Assembly: GCA_023953845.1 (NCBI GenBank)
Contig: JAMLJC010000001.1
Location: forward strand, 3,606,501-3,670,500
Direction of reading: 5' to 3'
Length of the DNA: 64,000 nt
From: Rhizobiaceae bacterium
GTDB taxonomy: Bacteria > Pseudomonadota > Alphaproteobacteria > Rhizobiales > Rhizobiaceae
The notes beneath the pieces are model-generated. The model searched no databases, was not told the origin of the DNA, and saw only the letters and a list, made by a program, of their open reading frames with translations. Shown piece by piece: positions 1 through 9,091 of this stretch. Positions within the stretch are counted from its first letter, which is position 1. Every line of letters begins with the position of its first letter. The position numbers were made by a program, and so were the translations under genes.

Positions 1-1045
1 TGTAGCCGTTGCCGCCGAGCAGCTGGATGGCGTCGAGCGCCATCTGCGTCGCTTTCTCGGCGGCGTAGAGAATGCAGCCGGCGGCGTCCTTCCGGGTCGT
101 CTGGTGGCGGTCGCAGGCGGCGGCCACGGCATAGACATAGGCGCGGCAGGCGTTTGTCGCCGTATACATGTCGGCGAGCTTGCCCTGCACAAGCTGGAAG
201 TCGCCGATCGCCTGCCCGAACTGGCGGCGCTGCTGCACATAGGGCACCGCGACATCGAGACAGGCGGCCATGATGCCGAGCGGACCGGCGGCAAGCACGA
301 CGCGCTCGTAATCGAGCCCGGACATAAGCACTTCGACGCCCTTGCCTTCCTCGTGCAGCACGTTCTCGAACGGCACCTCGACATTTTCGAACACGAGTTC
401 GCCGGTGTTCGATCCGCGCATGCCGAGCTTGTCGAGTTTTTGCGCAACCGAGAAACCGGTCATGTCGCGCTCGATCAGGAACGCGGTGATGCCGCGCGAG
501 CCCATGGTGGGCGCGGTCTTGGCGTAGACCACGAGCGTATTCGCGTCCGGACCGTTGGTGATCCACATCTTGGTGCCATTGAGAACGTAGCGGTCGTTCA
601 GCTTTTCCGCGCGCAGCCGCATCGAGACCACGTCGGAGCCCGAGCCGCTTTCCGACATGGCGAGCGCCCCGACATGCTCGCCGGAACACAGGGCCGGTAG
701 GTATTTCGCCTTCTGTTCCGGCGTGCCCCAGCGGTTGATCTGGTTGACGCAGAGATTGGAGTGCGCGCCGTAGGAAAGGCCGACCGAGGCCGATGCGCGC
801 GAGATTTCCTCCATGGCCACGACATGCGCCAGATAGCCCATGCCGGAACCGCCGAATTGGGGATCGGCCGTCATGCCGAGCAGGCCGAGCTCGCCCAGTT
901 CCTTCCACATATCCGCCGGGAACTCGTTCGAACGGTCGATCGCGGCGGCCTGCGGCGCGATGCGATCCTGCGCGAAGCGCCGCACCATATCGCGCAAAGC
1001 CCCGATTTCCTCGCCGAGGCCGAAATCTATGCTGTTCTCGTACAA
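1..1045 (-). CDS. ivd: isovaleryl-CoA dehydrogenase, 3' end outside the window
   Basis: Acyl-CoA dehydrogenase family flavoenzyme that oxidises isovaleryl-CoA to 3-methylcrotonyl-CoA in leucine catabolism. About 348 of the usual ~390 residues are present. Visible blocks are the N-terminal YENSIDFGLGEEI, the flavin/substrate segment MSESGSGSDVVSM, WITNGPDAN, and the block LDYERVVLAAGPLG, whose Glu matches the catalytic base position of isovaleryl-CoA dehydrogenases. The last residues seen are LLGGNGY, typical of the family near its C-terminus, so only a few dozen residues are missing. The start is a TTG chosen because AGGGAG lies 8 nt upstream and the protein then begins at the family N-terminus; no in-frame ATG fits. 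Close relatives such as other short-branched acyl-CoA dehydrogenases cannot be excluded. Confidence 0.88.
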   Translation of the reverse strand, partial: MYENSIDFGLGEEIGALRDMVRRFAQDRIAPQAAAIDRSNEFPADMWKELGELGLLGMTADPQFGGSGMGYLAHVVAMEEISRASASVGLSYGAHSNLCVNQINRWGTPEQKAKYLPALCSGEHVGALAMSESGSGSDVVSMRLRAEKLNDRYVLNGTKMWITNGPDANTLVVYAKTAPTMGSRGITAFLIERDMTGFSVAQKLDKLGMRGSNTGELVFENVEVPFENVLHEEGKGVEVLMSGLDYERVVLAAGPLGIMAACLDVAVPYVQQRRQFGQAIGDFQLVQGKLADMYTATNACRAYVYAVAAACDRHQTTRKDAAGCILYAAEKATQMALDAIQLLGGNGY

Positions 1046-1148
1046 GGCGTAGTCTCCCTGCTTGCCGCACAACCGGCAGTTTTATCGGGAGGCAATACGC
1101 TTGACGAGTACCGTCCGTTCCACGAGCGGATGACGGAACGGAAGACGC

Positions 1149-1463
1149 TTACGCGCCTTCGACAACCGAAAAGCCCTCGAACTGCGGATGGCCGATATAG
1201 GTGGCTTTGGTGCTCCCGGCATTCTTGTGGGCGGCACGGAAATTCTCGGACTTCGTCCAGGCGACGAAATCCTCCTTGCTCGCCCAGACCGTATGCGAGG
1301 CGAACAGCGTGTAGCCTTCTTCCTCGTTCACCGGTCCGCGCAGCAGATGGAACTCCTTGAAGCCTGCCATTTCGGAAAGGCTGGAATCGCGATTCTTCCA
1401 GATGGTCTCGAATGCCTCCTCGGAGCCCTTCTGCACCTTGAAGCGATTCATGGCGATGTACAT
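1149..1463 (-). CDS. HmoA-like heme-degrading / antibiotic-biosynthesis monooxygenase family protein
   Basis: A 104-residue single-domain ferredoxin-like (ABM) protein. The N-terminal strand MYIAMNRFKVQKGSEEAFE, the block GFKEFHLLRGPV and the motif WASKEDFVAWTKSENFR match the HmoA/IsdG-like group, whose members are small dimeric heme-binding monooxygenases or heme chaperones. ATG start with AGAGGA about 8 nt upstream. It lies between ivd (103 bp away) and the epimerase (~120 bp away), in the same direction but with gaps that suggest its own promoter. Heme degradation is a family-level assignment; iron or heme storage roles are possible. Confidence 0.75.
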   Translation of the reverse strand: MYIAMNRFKVQKGSEEAFETIWKNRDSSLSEMAGFKEFHLLRGPVNEEEGYTLFASHTVWASKEDFVAWTKSENFRAAHKNAGSTKATYIGHPQFEGFSVVEGA

Positions 1464-1585
1464 GGAAAAATCCTCTCGTCTTGGGCGGCCGCGTCAGGCG
1501 ATCGCCCCGCATCGGTCTTCGAGCAACTATTAAAGCGGATTTCGTCAGTCAAGAATGCAGCGCGAGGCTGCGACCTCCTGGGCGC

Positions 1586-2569
1586 TCATGCCACAGGATA
1601 CGGACCTTCGGAAAACGTCCCGGCGTGATAGCCCTTGCTCCCGATTTTCCGGGCGAGGGGGCTGCGGAAATCCACGCCTTCGCGCAGGCTGCTGAGGACA
1701 TGGGCGAAGTCGTATTGCGGCTCCCAGCCCAATTCCTCGCGCGCCAGCGCGTTGACATAGACGCGATCCAGTTCGGGGAACATCGACCAGCCGCGTGAAG
1801 CGTAAAGCGCCAGGAAATCCGGAAACAACCTTGCGACCGCGCCAGGCGCGTCCCCGCGCAATTCCGCAAGGTCGCCCTTGCTGAAAGGCGTGGTGGCCGA
1901 GACGATGTAGCGGGCGAAACCTCTCGCCGGCGCCTTGTCCGCTGCGAGAAGATGCGCGGATACCACGTCGGCGATGTCCGCCCGCCGATAAAGCAGTTCA
2001 TTCGCCTGCGTGTTGTCGAGGCTACGGCTTGCGCGCCGTTCTGGATCGTCGTCGTCCTCCGGGAAGAAGCGCGAGGTGCGCAGCACGATCACGGGCAGGC
2101 CGTGCCTGCGTGCGAAGAGCTCGCAAAGGCTCTCGGCGGCCGTCTTGGTAGCGCCATAGATGTTCTTCGGCACCGGCGTGACGTCTTCGGTGATCCACGT
2201 CGCCGGTTCGCCCGGCCCGGGCGTCAGCGCCGAGCCAAAAGTGCTCGTCGTGCTGGTGAAGACGAAGGCCTTCGCGCCGACTTCCAGCCCCGCCTCGAGA
2301 AGCACCAGCGTTCCGGTCACGTTGGTGTCGACGAAATCCTGGTAGCTGTGCGTCCCGACATGCGGCTTGTGCAGCGTAGCCGGATGGATCACCGCATCGA
2401 CGCCATCTATGCACTGCGCCACGAACGCCCGATCCGTGATGGAACCGACGGCGTCGGTGAAAGGCGAGGCCTTGATGTCGATGCCGCGTGCGGTCCGCCC
2501 CGCCGCCCGCAACGTGCGCATCAGGGCTTCGCCGAGATGCCCCGCGCTGCCGGTGACGAGGATCGTCAT
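1586..2569 (-). CDS. NAD(P)-dependent epimerase/dehydratase family protein
   Basis: A 327-residue extended SDR. The N-terminal Rossmann motif MTILVTGSAGHLGEAL has the TGxxGxxG pattern, FTSTTSTFG supplies the Ser/Thr position, and YGATKTAAE is the YxxxK catalytic pair. FVDTNVTGTLVLLEA is the usual NVxGT helix of sugar-nucleotide epimerases. The substrate is unknown; the position in a transport/aminotransferase locus suggests a small metabolite rather than a nucleotide sugar. The ATG is 11 bp after the aminotransferase stop, so it is probably the last gene of the leftward operon. A longer open frame upstream of this ATG overlaps the aminotransferase and is not real. Confidence 0.85.
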   Translation of the reverse strand: MTILVTGSAGHLGEALMRTLRAAGRTARGIDIKASPFTDAVGSITDRAFVAQCIDGVDAVIHPATLHKPHVGTHSYQDFVDTNVTGTLVLLEAGLEVGAKAFVFTSTTSTFGSALTPGPGEPATWITEDVTPVPKNIYGATKTAAESLCELFARRHGLPVIVLRTSRFFPEDDDDPERRASRSLDNTQANELLYRRADIADVVSAHLLAADKAPARGFARYIVSATTPFSKGDLAELRGDAPGAVARLFPDFLALYASRGWSMFPELDRVYVNALAREELGWEPQYDFAHVLSSLREGVDFRSPLARKIGSKGYHAGTFSEGPYPVA

Positions 2570-2580
2570 CCCACGCTCTC

Positions 2581-3693
2581 TCAATTGCCTCGCGCCGCCG
2601 CCAGAGCGCCCGGCAACTCCTCGGCGAAAATGTCGAGTTCGTGGTCGAGGCCGACGCTGACGCGGATGCAGCGGTCCAGCCCCGCCGCCATCGGCTTGCG
2701 GATGAAGACATCGCGAGACAAGAGGTGCTGCATGACCTTCAGTGCGAAGGCGCCGTCCGACCCGCAATCCATCGTCACGAAATTGGTGGCGGAGACGATC
2801 GGCCTGAGCCCGTTGGAGCGCGCGATCTCGCTCAGGCGGTCGCGCCCCGCCGCGACGCGCTCGACGACATGAGCCAGCCAGTCCTGATCCTGCAATGCAG
2901 CCAGACCGGCAATCTGCGCCATGCGGCTGGTGCCGTAGTGATTGCGGATCTTTTCGAAGTCGCGGATCAGCGTCTCCTCGCCGATGGCATAGCCGCAGCG
3001 TATGCCGGCGAGCCCATAAGCCTTGGAGAAGGTACGCATCACGAGGAGGTTGGGCCTTGAGACGTCGATGGGCAGGCGCGCGGAGACCGGCGCGGTTTCG
3101 CCATACGCCTCGTCGAGGATGAAAAGCACGTCTTCGGGCAGCGCATCGGCGAGGCGCAGAACGTCTTCGGCCTCCCACCACGTTCCCATCGGATTGTCCG
3201 GGTTGGAGAGGTAGACGATGCGCGCCTTCTCCCGTTTGACGGCGGCGAGCAGCCCGTCGAGATCCTCCTTGTCGTCGCGAAACGGCACGGCGATCAGGCG
3301 TCCGCCGACGCTGGCGACATGGAAGTTGAAGGTCGGATAGGCGCCGAGCGATGTCACGACGCCGGTTCCCTCGCCGATATGCATCCGCACGGCGAGCCCC
3401 AGAAGGCCGTCGATGCCTTCGCCGACGACGACACAGCCGATCGGAATGCGGAGATGCGCCGCAAGCGCTGCCTTCAGGTCGTGATTGTCGGGATCGCAAT
3501 ACATCCACTGATCGGCCGCTACCTTCTGCATCGTCGCGATGACGCCGGGCGACGGGCCGAAACTGCTCTCGTTGGCGCCGATACGGGCGCGGAACGGGCG
3601 ACCGCGGCTGCGCTCTTGCGCCTCCGGACCGACGAAGGGCACAAAGGAGGGCAGGGCGTCGACGACGGGCGTTAATGGAGGGCGTTGTTTCAT
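2581..3693 (-). CDS. HisC-like PLP-dependent aminotransferase (fold type I)
   Basis: A 370-residue class I/II aminotransferase resembling histidinol-phosphate aminotransferase. Markers in order are ARIGANESSFGPSP near the N-terminus, YLSNPDNPMGTWW (the Asn/Pro cofactor-side motif), FILDEAYGE (Asp for the pyridine nitrogen, Tyr for the phenol oxygen), TFSKAYGLAGIRCGY (Schiff-base Lys) and IRVSVG with the carboxylate-binding Arg. A role in histidine synthesis is unlikely because its neighbours are transport and hydrolase genes; it probably transaminates an imported amino compound or its product. It lies between the serine hydrolase (25 bp) and the epimerase (11 bp), in the same direction. Confidence 0.85.
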   Translation of the reverse strand: MKQRPPLTPVVDALPSFVPFVGPEAQERSRGRPFRARIGANESSFGPSPGVIATMQKVAADQWMYCDPDNHDLKAALAAHLRIPIGCVVVGEGIDGLLGLAVRMHIGEGTGVVTSLGAYPTFNFHVASVGGRLIAVPFRDDKEDLDGLLAAVKREKARIVYLSNPDNPMGTWWEAEDVLRLADALPEDVLFILDEAYGETAPVSARLPIDVSRPNLLVMRTFSKAYGLAGIRCGYAIGEETLIRDFEKIRNHYGTSRMAQIAGLAALQDQDWLAHVVERVAAGRDRLSEIARSNGLRPIVSATNFVTMDCGSDGAFALKVMQHLLSRDVFIRKPMAAGLDRCIRVSVGLDHELDIFAEELPGALAAARGN

Positions 3694-3718
3694 GGTCTCG
3701 CCGTCAAAAACCAATTGG

Positions 3719-4882
3719 CTAAAGGGCTTTGGCGATCTGCGCAAGCACGTCGAAGTCGGCGACGCTCGCGGGATCGTCGCTCGGGGCCGGGAAGGATGAC
3801 AGCTTGGCGATCGCGACGCCGCTCGTCGGATCGACCCACAGGCGCTGGCCGTGGATGCCTTCCGCCGCGAAACCGCCTCGGCCGTCATTGGCGACGTACC
3901 AGCAGGATCGATAGTTGCCGGCCGGGAAGAATCCCGGAAAACCGCCGGCTTTCCAGGCTGCGTGATCACCGTTGCTGCGCATGTCGGCGATCCAGGCGGC
4001 CGGGATCACCTGCCTGCCGGCCCGCGTGCGTCCGTCGTTCATGACGAGGTCGCCGAGCAGCGCGAGGTCGCGGGCCGTGATCGAAAGCCCGCCGGCCGCT
4101 CGCGCCGAACCTTCCCGATCGACGGTGATCCGCGCCGTGCCCGTCGCGCCCATCGGCAGCCAGAGGCGTTCGCGCAGGAATTCGTGATAGCGGCGGCCGG
4201 TCGCGGCTTCGATGACGAGTCCGAGCATGTCGGTGTTCGGCGAGGCGTAGAAGAAGACTTCGCCGTGCGCTCCGGCGCTGCGCGGCAGCGCTGCGAGCAC
4301 TTCGCGCATCGTTTCCTGAACGGTGCCCGGCCGCTCGGGATTCCAGAGCATGGCGCGGCGATAGCGGTCGAACGGGCCGTCCCGGTTGAGATAATCCTCC
4401 GCGAAGTCGAGCCGCACCGTCATGTCGAGCAGGTCGCGGACCCGCGCCGAGGCATAGGCGCAGTCCGGCGGCGTCGGAACATAGTTGCCGACGGGAGCAT
4501 CCGGATCGAGGAGCCCGTCGCCCCACGCGATGCCGGCCAGCATGCCCGTGACGGATTTCGTCACGGAAAACACGAGATGGGGCGCTTCGGGCGAAGCATG
4601 CGGAGTATGCCAGTCCGCGACCGGCTCACCATTCTTGAGAGCCACGAGAACGTCGCCATGGGTGCGGGCCAGAAAATCCGCCACCGACACCCTGCCGAGG
4701 GCATTGTGCGTAACGGTCAAACCGTCGAGCGCCCGCAGCCCGAGGTATGGCGCAGGGCCTTTTCCCGCAGCTATTTCCGCGCTCGGAACAAATTCCGCGA
4801 CGTGCTGGAAACTGTAGGTGTTGAAGGGATGCTCGCGCCAGTTGGCGAGCGAGATGTCACGACGCGAAAATACTGCCGACAT
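3719..4882 (-). CDS. serine hydrolase, beta-lactamase/penicillin-binding protein fold (class C-like)
   Basis: A 387-residue protein of the beta-lactamase-related serine hydrolase family. FSVTKSVTGMLAG holds the SxxK nucleophile motif and FYASPNTDMLGLV the YxN motif; GIHGQRLWVDP lies where the HxG-type third motif is expected. There is no evident signal peptide, so it probably acts in the cytoplasm on an ester, amide or lactam rather than on peptidoglycan. It lies 25 bp upstream of the aminotransferase in the same direction and ~130 bp from the exported-protein gene. An antibiotic-resistance role is not indicated. In the context of an M81 hydrolase and RidA it may open an amide or lactam bond of the imported compound. 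Confidence 0.8.
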   Translation of the reverse strand: MSAVFSRRDISLANWREHPFNTYSFQHVAEFVPSAEIAAGKGPAPYLGLRALDGLTVTHNALGRVSVADFLARTHGDVLVALKNGEPVADWHTPHASPEAPHLVFSVTKSVTGMLAGIAWGDGLLDPDAPVGNYVPTPPDCAYASARVRDLLDMTVRLDFAEDYLNRDGPFDRYRRAMLWNPERPGTVQETMREVLAALPRSAGAHGEVFFYASPNTDMLGLVIEAATGRRYHEFLRERLWLPMGATGTARITVDREGSARAAGGLSITARDLALLGDLVMNDGRTRAGRQVIPAAWIADMRSNGDHAAWKAGGFPGFFPAGNYRSCWYVANDGRGGFAAEGIHGQRLWVDPTSGVAIAKLSSFPAPSDDPASVADFDVLAQIAKAL

Positions 4883-5016
4883 GGAAAGCTCCGGACTGTG
4901 TCCGGTAGCCTTAGGCGGTTTTCATGGCGCCATGAAGCGGCAAGGCCGAGAGGCGGATGGCCCAATTCAAGTGGGAAGGGCGCCATGCGGCGCCCTCCAG
5001 ACTGCTTGTGGACAGA

Positions 5017-5343
5017 TTACTGGAATGTCTTCAGCCCTTCACAGAACGTGTCGCGCGGAGACGTGCTGTTCAAGCACTCGTCGCGCAGACGCTGCTGGTC
5101 TTCCGCCGACATGGCCTGGAACGCTGCCTTGAACTCGTCGCCGGTCTTCAGCGTGGTCATCGCCTCGTCCGAATAGAACGGCGCCATCTTGGCCTTGTCA
5201 TTCATCAGGACCTGGGTCTGTGGCTCGGGGCTGCCCTGCGTGCCGGTCGACTGCGTGGTGGTCGTGTCCGCGGACTGGGCCAATGCGGCCCCGGAAAGCA
5301 GCGTTGCAGTCACAGCCGCGAGGGCGAGGGATTTGAATGTCAT
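5017..5343 (-). CDS. small exported protein of unknown function
   Basis: A 108-residue protein with a clear Sec signal peptide (MTFKSLALAAVTATLLSGA, cleavage near ALA-QS). The mature part starts with a Thr/Gln/Ser-rich linker and ends in a short acidic helical domain (YSDEAMTTLKTGDEFKAAF) with two cysteines, in RDECLN and DTFCEG, that could form a disulfide in the periplasm. An AGGAAAG Shine-Dalgarno sequence precedes the ATG. I do not recognise a named family. It lies between the M81 and serine hydrolase genes in the same direction but with ~135-145 bp on each side, so it may be an independent unit. Confidence 0.7.
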   Translation of the reverse strand: MTFKSLALAAVTATLLSGAALAQSADTTTTQSTGTQGSPEPQTQVLMNDKAKMAPFYSDEAMTTLKTGDEFKAAFQAMSAEDQQRLRDECLNSTSPRDTFCEGLKTFQ

Positions 5344-5488
5344 GACTCTTTCCTTCCGTTGAACGTTTGGATCGTCATTGCGATCGCTTAGGCAACGGAA
5401 GGAAAACCCAAATGTTCCGAGAAAATTGGAATGGAATCGCCATCGCGGTCTGCTTTGGGCTCGATTGACATCGAGCCTTTGCAAAGGA

Positions 5489-6961
5489 TCACCGGAACGG
5501 ATTTTCCACGCGCGGCCAGATCGCCCTGTTGAGCTTGCGGTAGTCGGTCGTGCGCGGATCGCTCGGATAGAAGCTCGGCGCAGCGACATAGATGATTTCG
5601 GCCGCGATCGGCTGGAAACCCGCATAGAAATGGTTGGTGGACTTCACCAGCAGCAGTTCCTTGGCCATCGGGTCGATGCCGAGATTGGAGAACACGTCCG
5701 GCTCGAAAGTCTGAGTGCGGTTGGTGTTTAGGATAATGTCCACTTCGGTGCCGTCGATCCGCATCACCGCGGATGGACCGAGCGTCACGCGGCTGCGCCC
5801 GAAACTCTGCCAGCCCTCGGCCAGCGTCTTCATGACCGTCACGCGCGCGTCGATCGGCTCGCCGGCCATGGCGCCGGACTTGCCGCCGAAGCGCAGCATG
5901 ATCTCCGCGCCTTCGCCGGCGGCGTGGCAGATATTGACGGCGATGGGATCCCAGATGGTGGCGACGCCGACCTTCTTCGGACCGGATTTCAGGATTTCAC
6001 GCAATACGATCGTGCCGTCGCCGGGCACGCCGCCGCCCGGATTGTCCCATACATCGGCGATGACGGCGGGCTTCTCCGGGAGCGCCGCATGCGCTTTCGC
6101 CGCCAGCGCGAGCCCTTGTGCAGGCGGCACCATCGCCATGGCAGTCTGCTCGCGCAGCGCGAAAAGCTCCATGCCGAGCTTCTCGGCCAGCGCGTCACCC
6201 TTCGCCTTCTGATTGTCGGTGACGACCATGATCCGTGTGCCCATTTCGGGAACGTCCGCCGCCATGAAACCATGGATGACCGATATGGAAAGCACGTCGT
6301 CCTTGCCGTGCAACGCCTTGATGCGGTCGACGAAGGAACGCATCGGCTCGCGGCTGGTGGGGAACACCTGGATCATCCGGCAGTCGAAGGTGGATATCAC
6401 CGGCCTGATCTCGCCGCGCGCCGCCCGCAGGCCGAGATCCACCACATGCTCGCCGCGCTCGTAAAAATCCGTGTGCGGGAATTCGAGGAACGAGGCCAGA
6501 ATGCTCGCCGCCGCGACGCGCTTCGGCGTGAGGTGGCTGTGCGGATCGAGTTCGGAAGCGATGATGATGTCCGGCCCGACGATCTCGCGGACGCGCGAGA
6601 GCAGGTCGCCCTCGCAATCGTCATAGCCCTGCGCCACCATGGCGCCGTGCAGGCCGAGGATGACGGCATCCACCGGCATGGCGGCGCGCAACTGGCCGAG
6701 GATTTCGTCCCTCAACTCTTCATAGGCCCGCCTTTGCAGCAATCCGCCGGGTTCCGCCCATGTCGCCGTGCCCTCGATGACGGTCAGCCCGTCCTGTTTG
6801 GCCCGCGCACGCAACGCCACGATGGGCGACGAGCAGAGAGTTGGGGTGTCCGGATGCCGTCCCGGTCCGGCGTAGAACGCCATCTCGAACGATGCGCGGT
6901 CGGTCGGCACCGGCGAGAAGGTATTGGTCTCGGTCGCGAGCGAGGCTGTGAAGATGCGCAT
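5489..6961 (-). CDS. M81 family metallohydrolase (MlrC/microcystinase C-like)
   Basis: A 490-residue protein of the MlrC family (DUF1485 N-terminal plus MlrC C-terminal domain). The N-terminus MRIFTASLATETNTFSP is typical. LGLHGAMVAQGYDDCEGD, ASELDPHSHLTP and the later SVIHGFMAADVPEMG carry the conserved Asp/His residues thought to bind zinc, and DVWDNPGGGVPGDGT opens the C-terminal domain. MlrC itself cleaves the linear tetrapeptide formed in microcystin degradation, but most family members sit beside ABC transporters and act on unknown amides. Here the gene follows ridA (14 bp) in the transporter operon, so its substrate is probably the transported compound or a product of it. Confidence 0.88.
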   Translation of the reverse strand: MRIFTASLATETNTFSPVPTDRASFEMAFYAGPGRHPDTPTLCSSPIVALRARAKQDGLTVIEGTATWAEPGGLLQRRAYEELRDEILGQLRAAMPVDAVILGLHGAMVAQGYDDCEGDLLSRVREIVGPDIIIASELDPHSHLTPKRVAAASILASFLEFPHTDFYERGEHVVDLGLRAARGEIRPVISTFDCRMIQVFPTSREPMRSFVDRIKALHGKDDVLSISVIHGFMAADVPEMGTRIMVVTDNQKAKGDALAEKLGMELFALREQTAMAMVPPAQGLALAAKAHAALPEKPAVIADVWDNPGGGVPGDGTIVLREILKSGPKKVGVATIWDPIAVNICHAAGEGAEIMLRFGGKSGAMAGEPIDARVTVMKTLAEGWQSFGRSRVTLGPSAVMRIDGTEVDIILNTNRTQTFEPDVFSNLGIDPMAKELLLVKSTNHFYAGFQPIAAEIIYVAAPSFYPSDPRTTDYRKLNRAIWPRVENPFR

Positions 6962-6975
6962 GTTCGCGGCGGCGC

Positions 6976-7347
6976 TCAGCCCTTGGGAGCGTAGGCAATC
7001 GCCTCGATCTCGACCTTGATGTCGAGCATCAGTCGCGACTCGACCGTCGTACGGGCCGGTGGCTCGCTCGGGAAGAATGTGCCGTAGACCTTGTTCATGC
7101 CGCCGAAGTCGCGGGCATCCTCGATCCAGACGGTGGTCTTCACCACCTGGTCCATGGTCGCGCCGGCCAGAGCCAACGCCGACTTGACGTTTTCGAGCAC
7201 CTGCCGGGTCTGCGCTTCGATGTTGCCGCTCTCCATCGAGCCGTCCGCTTTCACCGGCACCTGCCCGGAGACGTAGACCATGTCGCCCGCGCGGACGGCT
7301 GGCGAGAGAGGAACATGCGACGAACCGAAAACCTGCTTCCTGGACAT
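6976..7347 (-). CDS. RidA (YjgF/YER057c/UK114) family reactive-enamine deaminase
   Basis: A 123-residue member of the RidA family, which hydrolyses reactive enamine/imine intermediates released by PLP enzymes. The core YVSGQVPVKADG, the helix segment TRQVLENVKSALALAGATMDQVVK split around the usual spacing, the substrate Arg in PPARTTVES, and the terminal VEIEAIAYAP are all present. AGGAG lies 8 nt before the ATG. It sits between the permease and M81 genes, 14-20 bp from each, and so belongs to the transport operon. With an aminotransferase and a DSD1-type PLP enzyme nearby, imine or enamine products are expected, which fits this role. Confidence 0.92.
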   Translation of the reverse strand: MSRKQVFGSSHVPLSPAVRAGDMVYVSGQVPVKADGSMESGNIEAQTRQVLENVKSALALAGATMDQVVKTTVWIEDARDFGGMNKVYGTFFPSEPPARTTVESRLMLDIKVEIEAIAYAPKG

Positions 7348-7367
7348 TGGGGGAACTCCTTGGGCTG

Positions 7368-8192
7368 CTACTTGACGGCGCCGAGCGCCAGCCCGCGAAC
7401 GAGGTAGCGCTGAAGCCACATGAAGAGGATCGCCACCGGCACTGTCGCGAGCAGCGTCGCGGCCATGACGTGATGCCATTCGATCGTGTAGCGACCGGCG
7501 ACCAGCGAGAAGACCTGGATCGGCAGCGTGTAGCTCTCCTGTCGGCGCAGCATGGTGAGCGCCACGACGAATTCGTTCCACGCATTGATGAAGGTGAAGA
7601 TCGCCGTCACCGCGATGGCCGGCACGCCGAGCGGCAAAAACACCTTCCGGAGCGTCAGCCAGCGGCTGCCGCCTTCCATCCACGACGCTTCCTCGAGATC
7701 CTTCGGAATGGTGTCGAAATAGCTTTGCAGCATCCAGACGGTGAAGGCGATGTTGAAGGCCATGTAGACGAAGCCGACGGCGGTCGTGCTCTCGATCAGA
7801 CCCCATGCGGCGAGCAGCCGGAAAAGGCCGAGCACCAGCACGATCGGCGAGATCATCTGCGAGATCAGCAGGAACTGGCGGAACGCCCCGTGGCCGGCGA
7901 AACGGAAACGCGACATGGCGTAGGCGGCGGGGATCGAGAAGACGATCGCACCGACCGTCGCGATGACCGAAACGTAGAGCGAGTTGAGCAGCGCCTGACC
8001 GAACTTGGTCACCACCCACATCTCGGCAAAATTCGACCAGCGGAACTCGCTCGGCCACCAGGTGGGCGACAGCACCTCGGTTTTCGGCTTCACCGCCGTC
8101 AGGAACATCACCGCGAACGGAAACAGCGTCACGACGATGAGCGGCGCGAGAAGCAGCCAGGCGATCAGCGTCCGTTTGACCTTGGGGCTCAT
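7368..8192 (-). CDS. carbohydrate-type ABC transporter permease (MalG/UgpE family)
   Basis: A 274-residue inner-membrane permease with about six hydrophobic segments, the first directly after the start (TLIAWLLLAPLIVVTLFPFA). The cytoplasmic EAA loop reads EEASWMEGGSRWLTLRKVFL followed by PLG, the contact site for the ATPase. Length and the Trp/Pro-rich periplasmic segment (SPTWWPSEFRWSNF) match the CUT1 family, which usually imports sugars or glycerol-3-phosphate-like compounds. Its start overlaps the stop of the MalF-type partner by 4 bp (ATGA), implying coupled translation. Substrate unknown; CUT1 transporters in Rhizobiales also import non-sugar solutes. Confidence 0.93.
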   Translation of the reverse strand: MSPKVKRTLIAWLLLAPLIVVTLFPFAVMFLTAVKPKTEVLSPTWWPSEFRWSNFAEMWVVTKFGQALLNSLYVSVIATVGAIVFSIPAAYAMSRFRFAGHGAFRQFLLISQMISPIVLVLGLFRLLAAWGLIESTTAVGFVYMAFNIAFTVWMLQSYFDTIPKDLEEASWMEGGSRWLTLRKVFLPLGVPAIAVTAIFTFINAWNEFVVALTMLRRQESYTLPIQVFSLVAGRYTIEWHHVMAATLLATVPVAILFMWLQRYLVRGLALGAVK

Positions 8193-9058
8193 GCGCGGTT
8201 CTCCCGCATGGCGAGGCGGACATAGATGAAGGTGAAGACGAGCAGGATGGCGAACATCACCAGCGATACGGCAGAAGCTTCGCCGAGCTTTCCGATGCGG
8301 AACGCCAGCTTGTAGAGATGCGTGACGAGGATGTCGGTGGAGTTTGCCGGCCCGCCCTGCGTCATCACCCAGATGATCGGGAACGAGTTGAACACGTAGA
8401 TCGTGTTGAGCACGATGGCGATGTTCACGAAGGGCTTGAGCAGCGGAAAGGTGATGTGCGTGAATTGCTGCACCGGCGACGCTCCCTCCAGCGCCGAGGC
8501 CTCGTAAAGATCGTCCGGGATGGAGGACAGGCCGCCGAGGAAGATCGTCGTCGTGAAGGGGACGGTGACGAGGATGCCGATCAGCACCTGCATGGGGAAG
8601 GCGGTCGCCGCGCTCGCCAGCCACTGGATATTCTGGTCGATGATGCCGAGATTGCGCAGGGCCGAATTCAGCATGCCACTTTCGCCGTTCAGCGCCCAGC
8701 GCCAGACGATCGCCGTCATGGTCAGAGACACTGCCCATGGCAGCATGATGATGACGCGGGCGATCCCCCGCCCGTAGAAATCCATGTTGAGGATCATCGC
8801 CACCGGGATCGACACCAGCAGCGCGCCTCCGACGACAAGCAGCGTCCAGAGGCCGGTCCTGAGCAATGCGTTGATGAAATCGGGGTCCCTGAACAGCGCC
8901 GTGTAATTGGCAAAGTCGTTGAAATCGCGCAACTGACCGAAGCGGCTGACCTCGTGCGTGGAGATCTGGATCAGGTCGTAGACCGGCCAGAAGATCACCA
9001 CAGCCGCAAGAAGCAGGCTCGGCAGGGTCAGCAGATAGGGCAGGGCCCGGTTGTTCAT
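8189..9058 (-). CDS. carbohydrate-type ABC transporter permease (MalF/UgpA family)
   Basis: A 289-residue permease with six predicted membrane helices; the N-terminal helix is LPYLLTLPSLLLAAVVIFWP. The EAA loop EASALEGASPVQQFTHITFP is well conserved and would dock on the ATP-binding subunit encoded at 11.4 kb. It forms a heterodimer with the downstream MalG-type permease, which it overlaps by 4 bp. The gene follows the solute-binding protein but is separated from it by a RIME-like repeat of ~130 bp, which may lower read-through or stabilise the upstream mRNA, as often seen between a binding protein and its permeases. Confidence 0.93.
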   Translation of the reverse strand: MNNRALPYLLTLPSLLLAAVVIFWPVYDLIQISTHEVSRFGQLRDFNDFANYTALFRDPDFINALLRTGLWTLLVVGGALLVSIPVAMILNMDFYGRGIARVIIMLPWAVSLTMTAIVWRWALNGESGMLNSALRNLGIIDQNIQWLASAATAFPMQVLIGILVTVPFTTTIFLGGLSSIPDDLYEASALEGASPVQQFTHITFPLLKPFVNIAIVLNTIYVFNSFPIIWVMTQGGPANSTDILVTHLYKLAFRIGKLGEASAVSLVMFAILLVFTFIYVRLAMRENRA

Positions 9059-9091
9059 CGGTCTCGGCAGGTTGAGGGCTGCGATAGGCTG

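Noticed and set aside
3719..4882. Antibiotic-resistance beta-lactamase
   Set aside because: It has SxxK and YxN motifs but no signal peptide and lies in a catabolic locus, so only the broader serine hydrolase family is supported.
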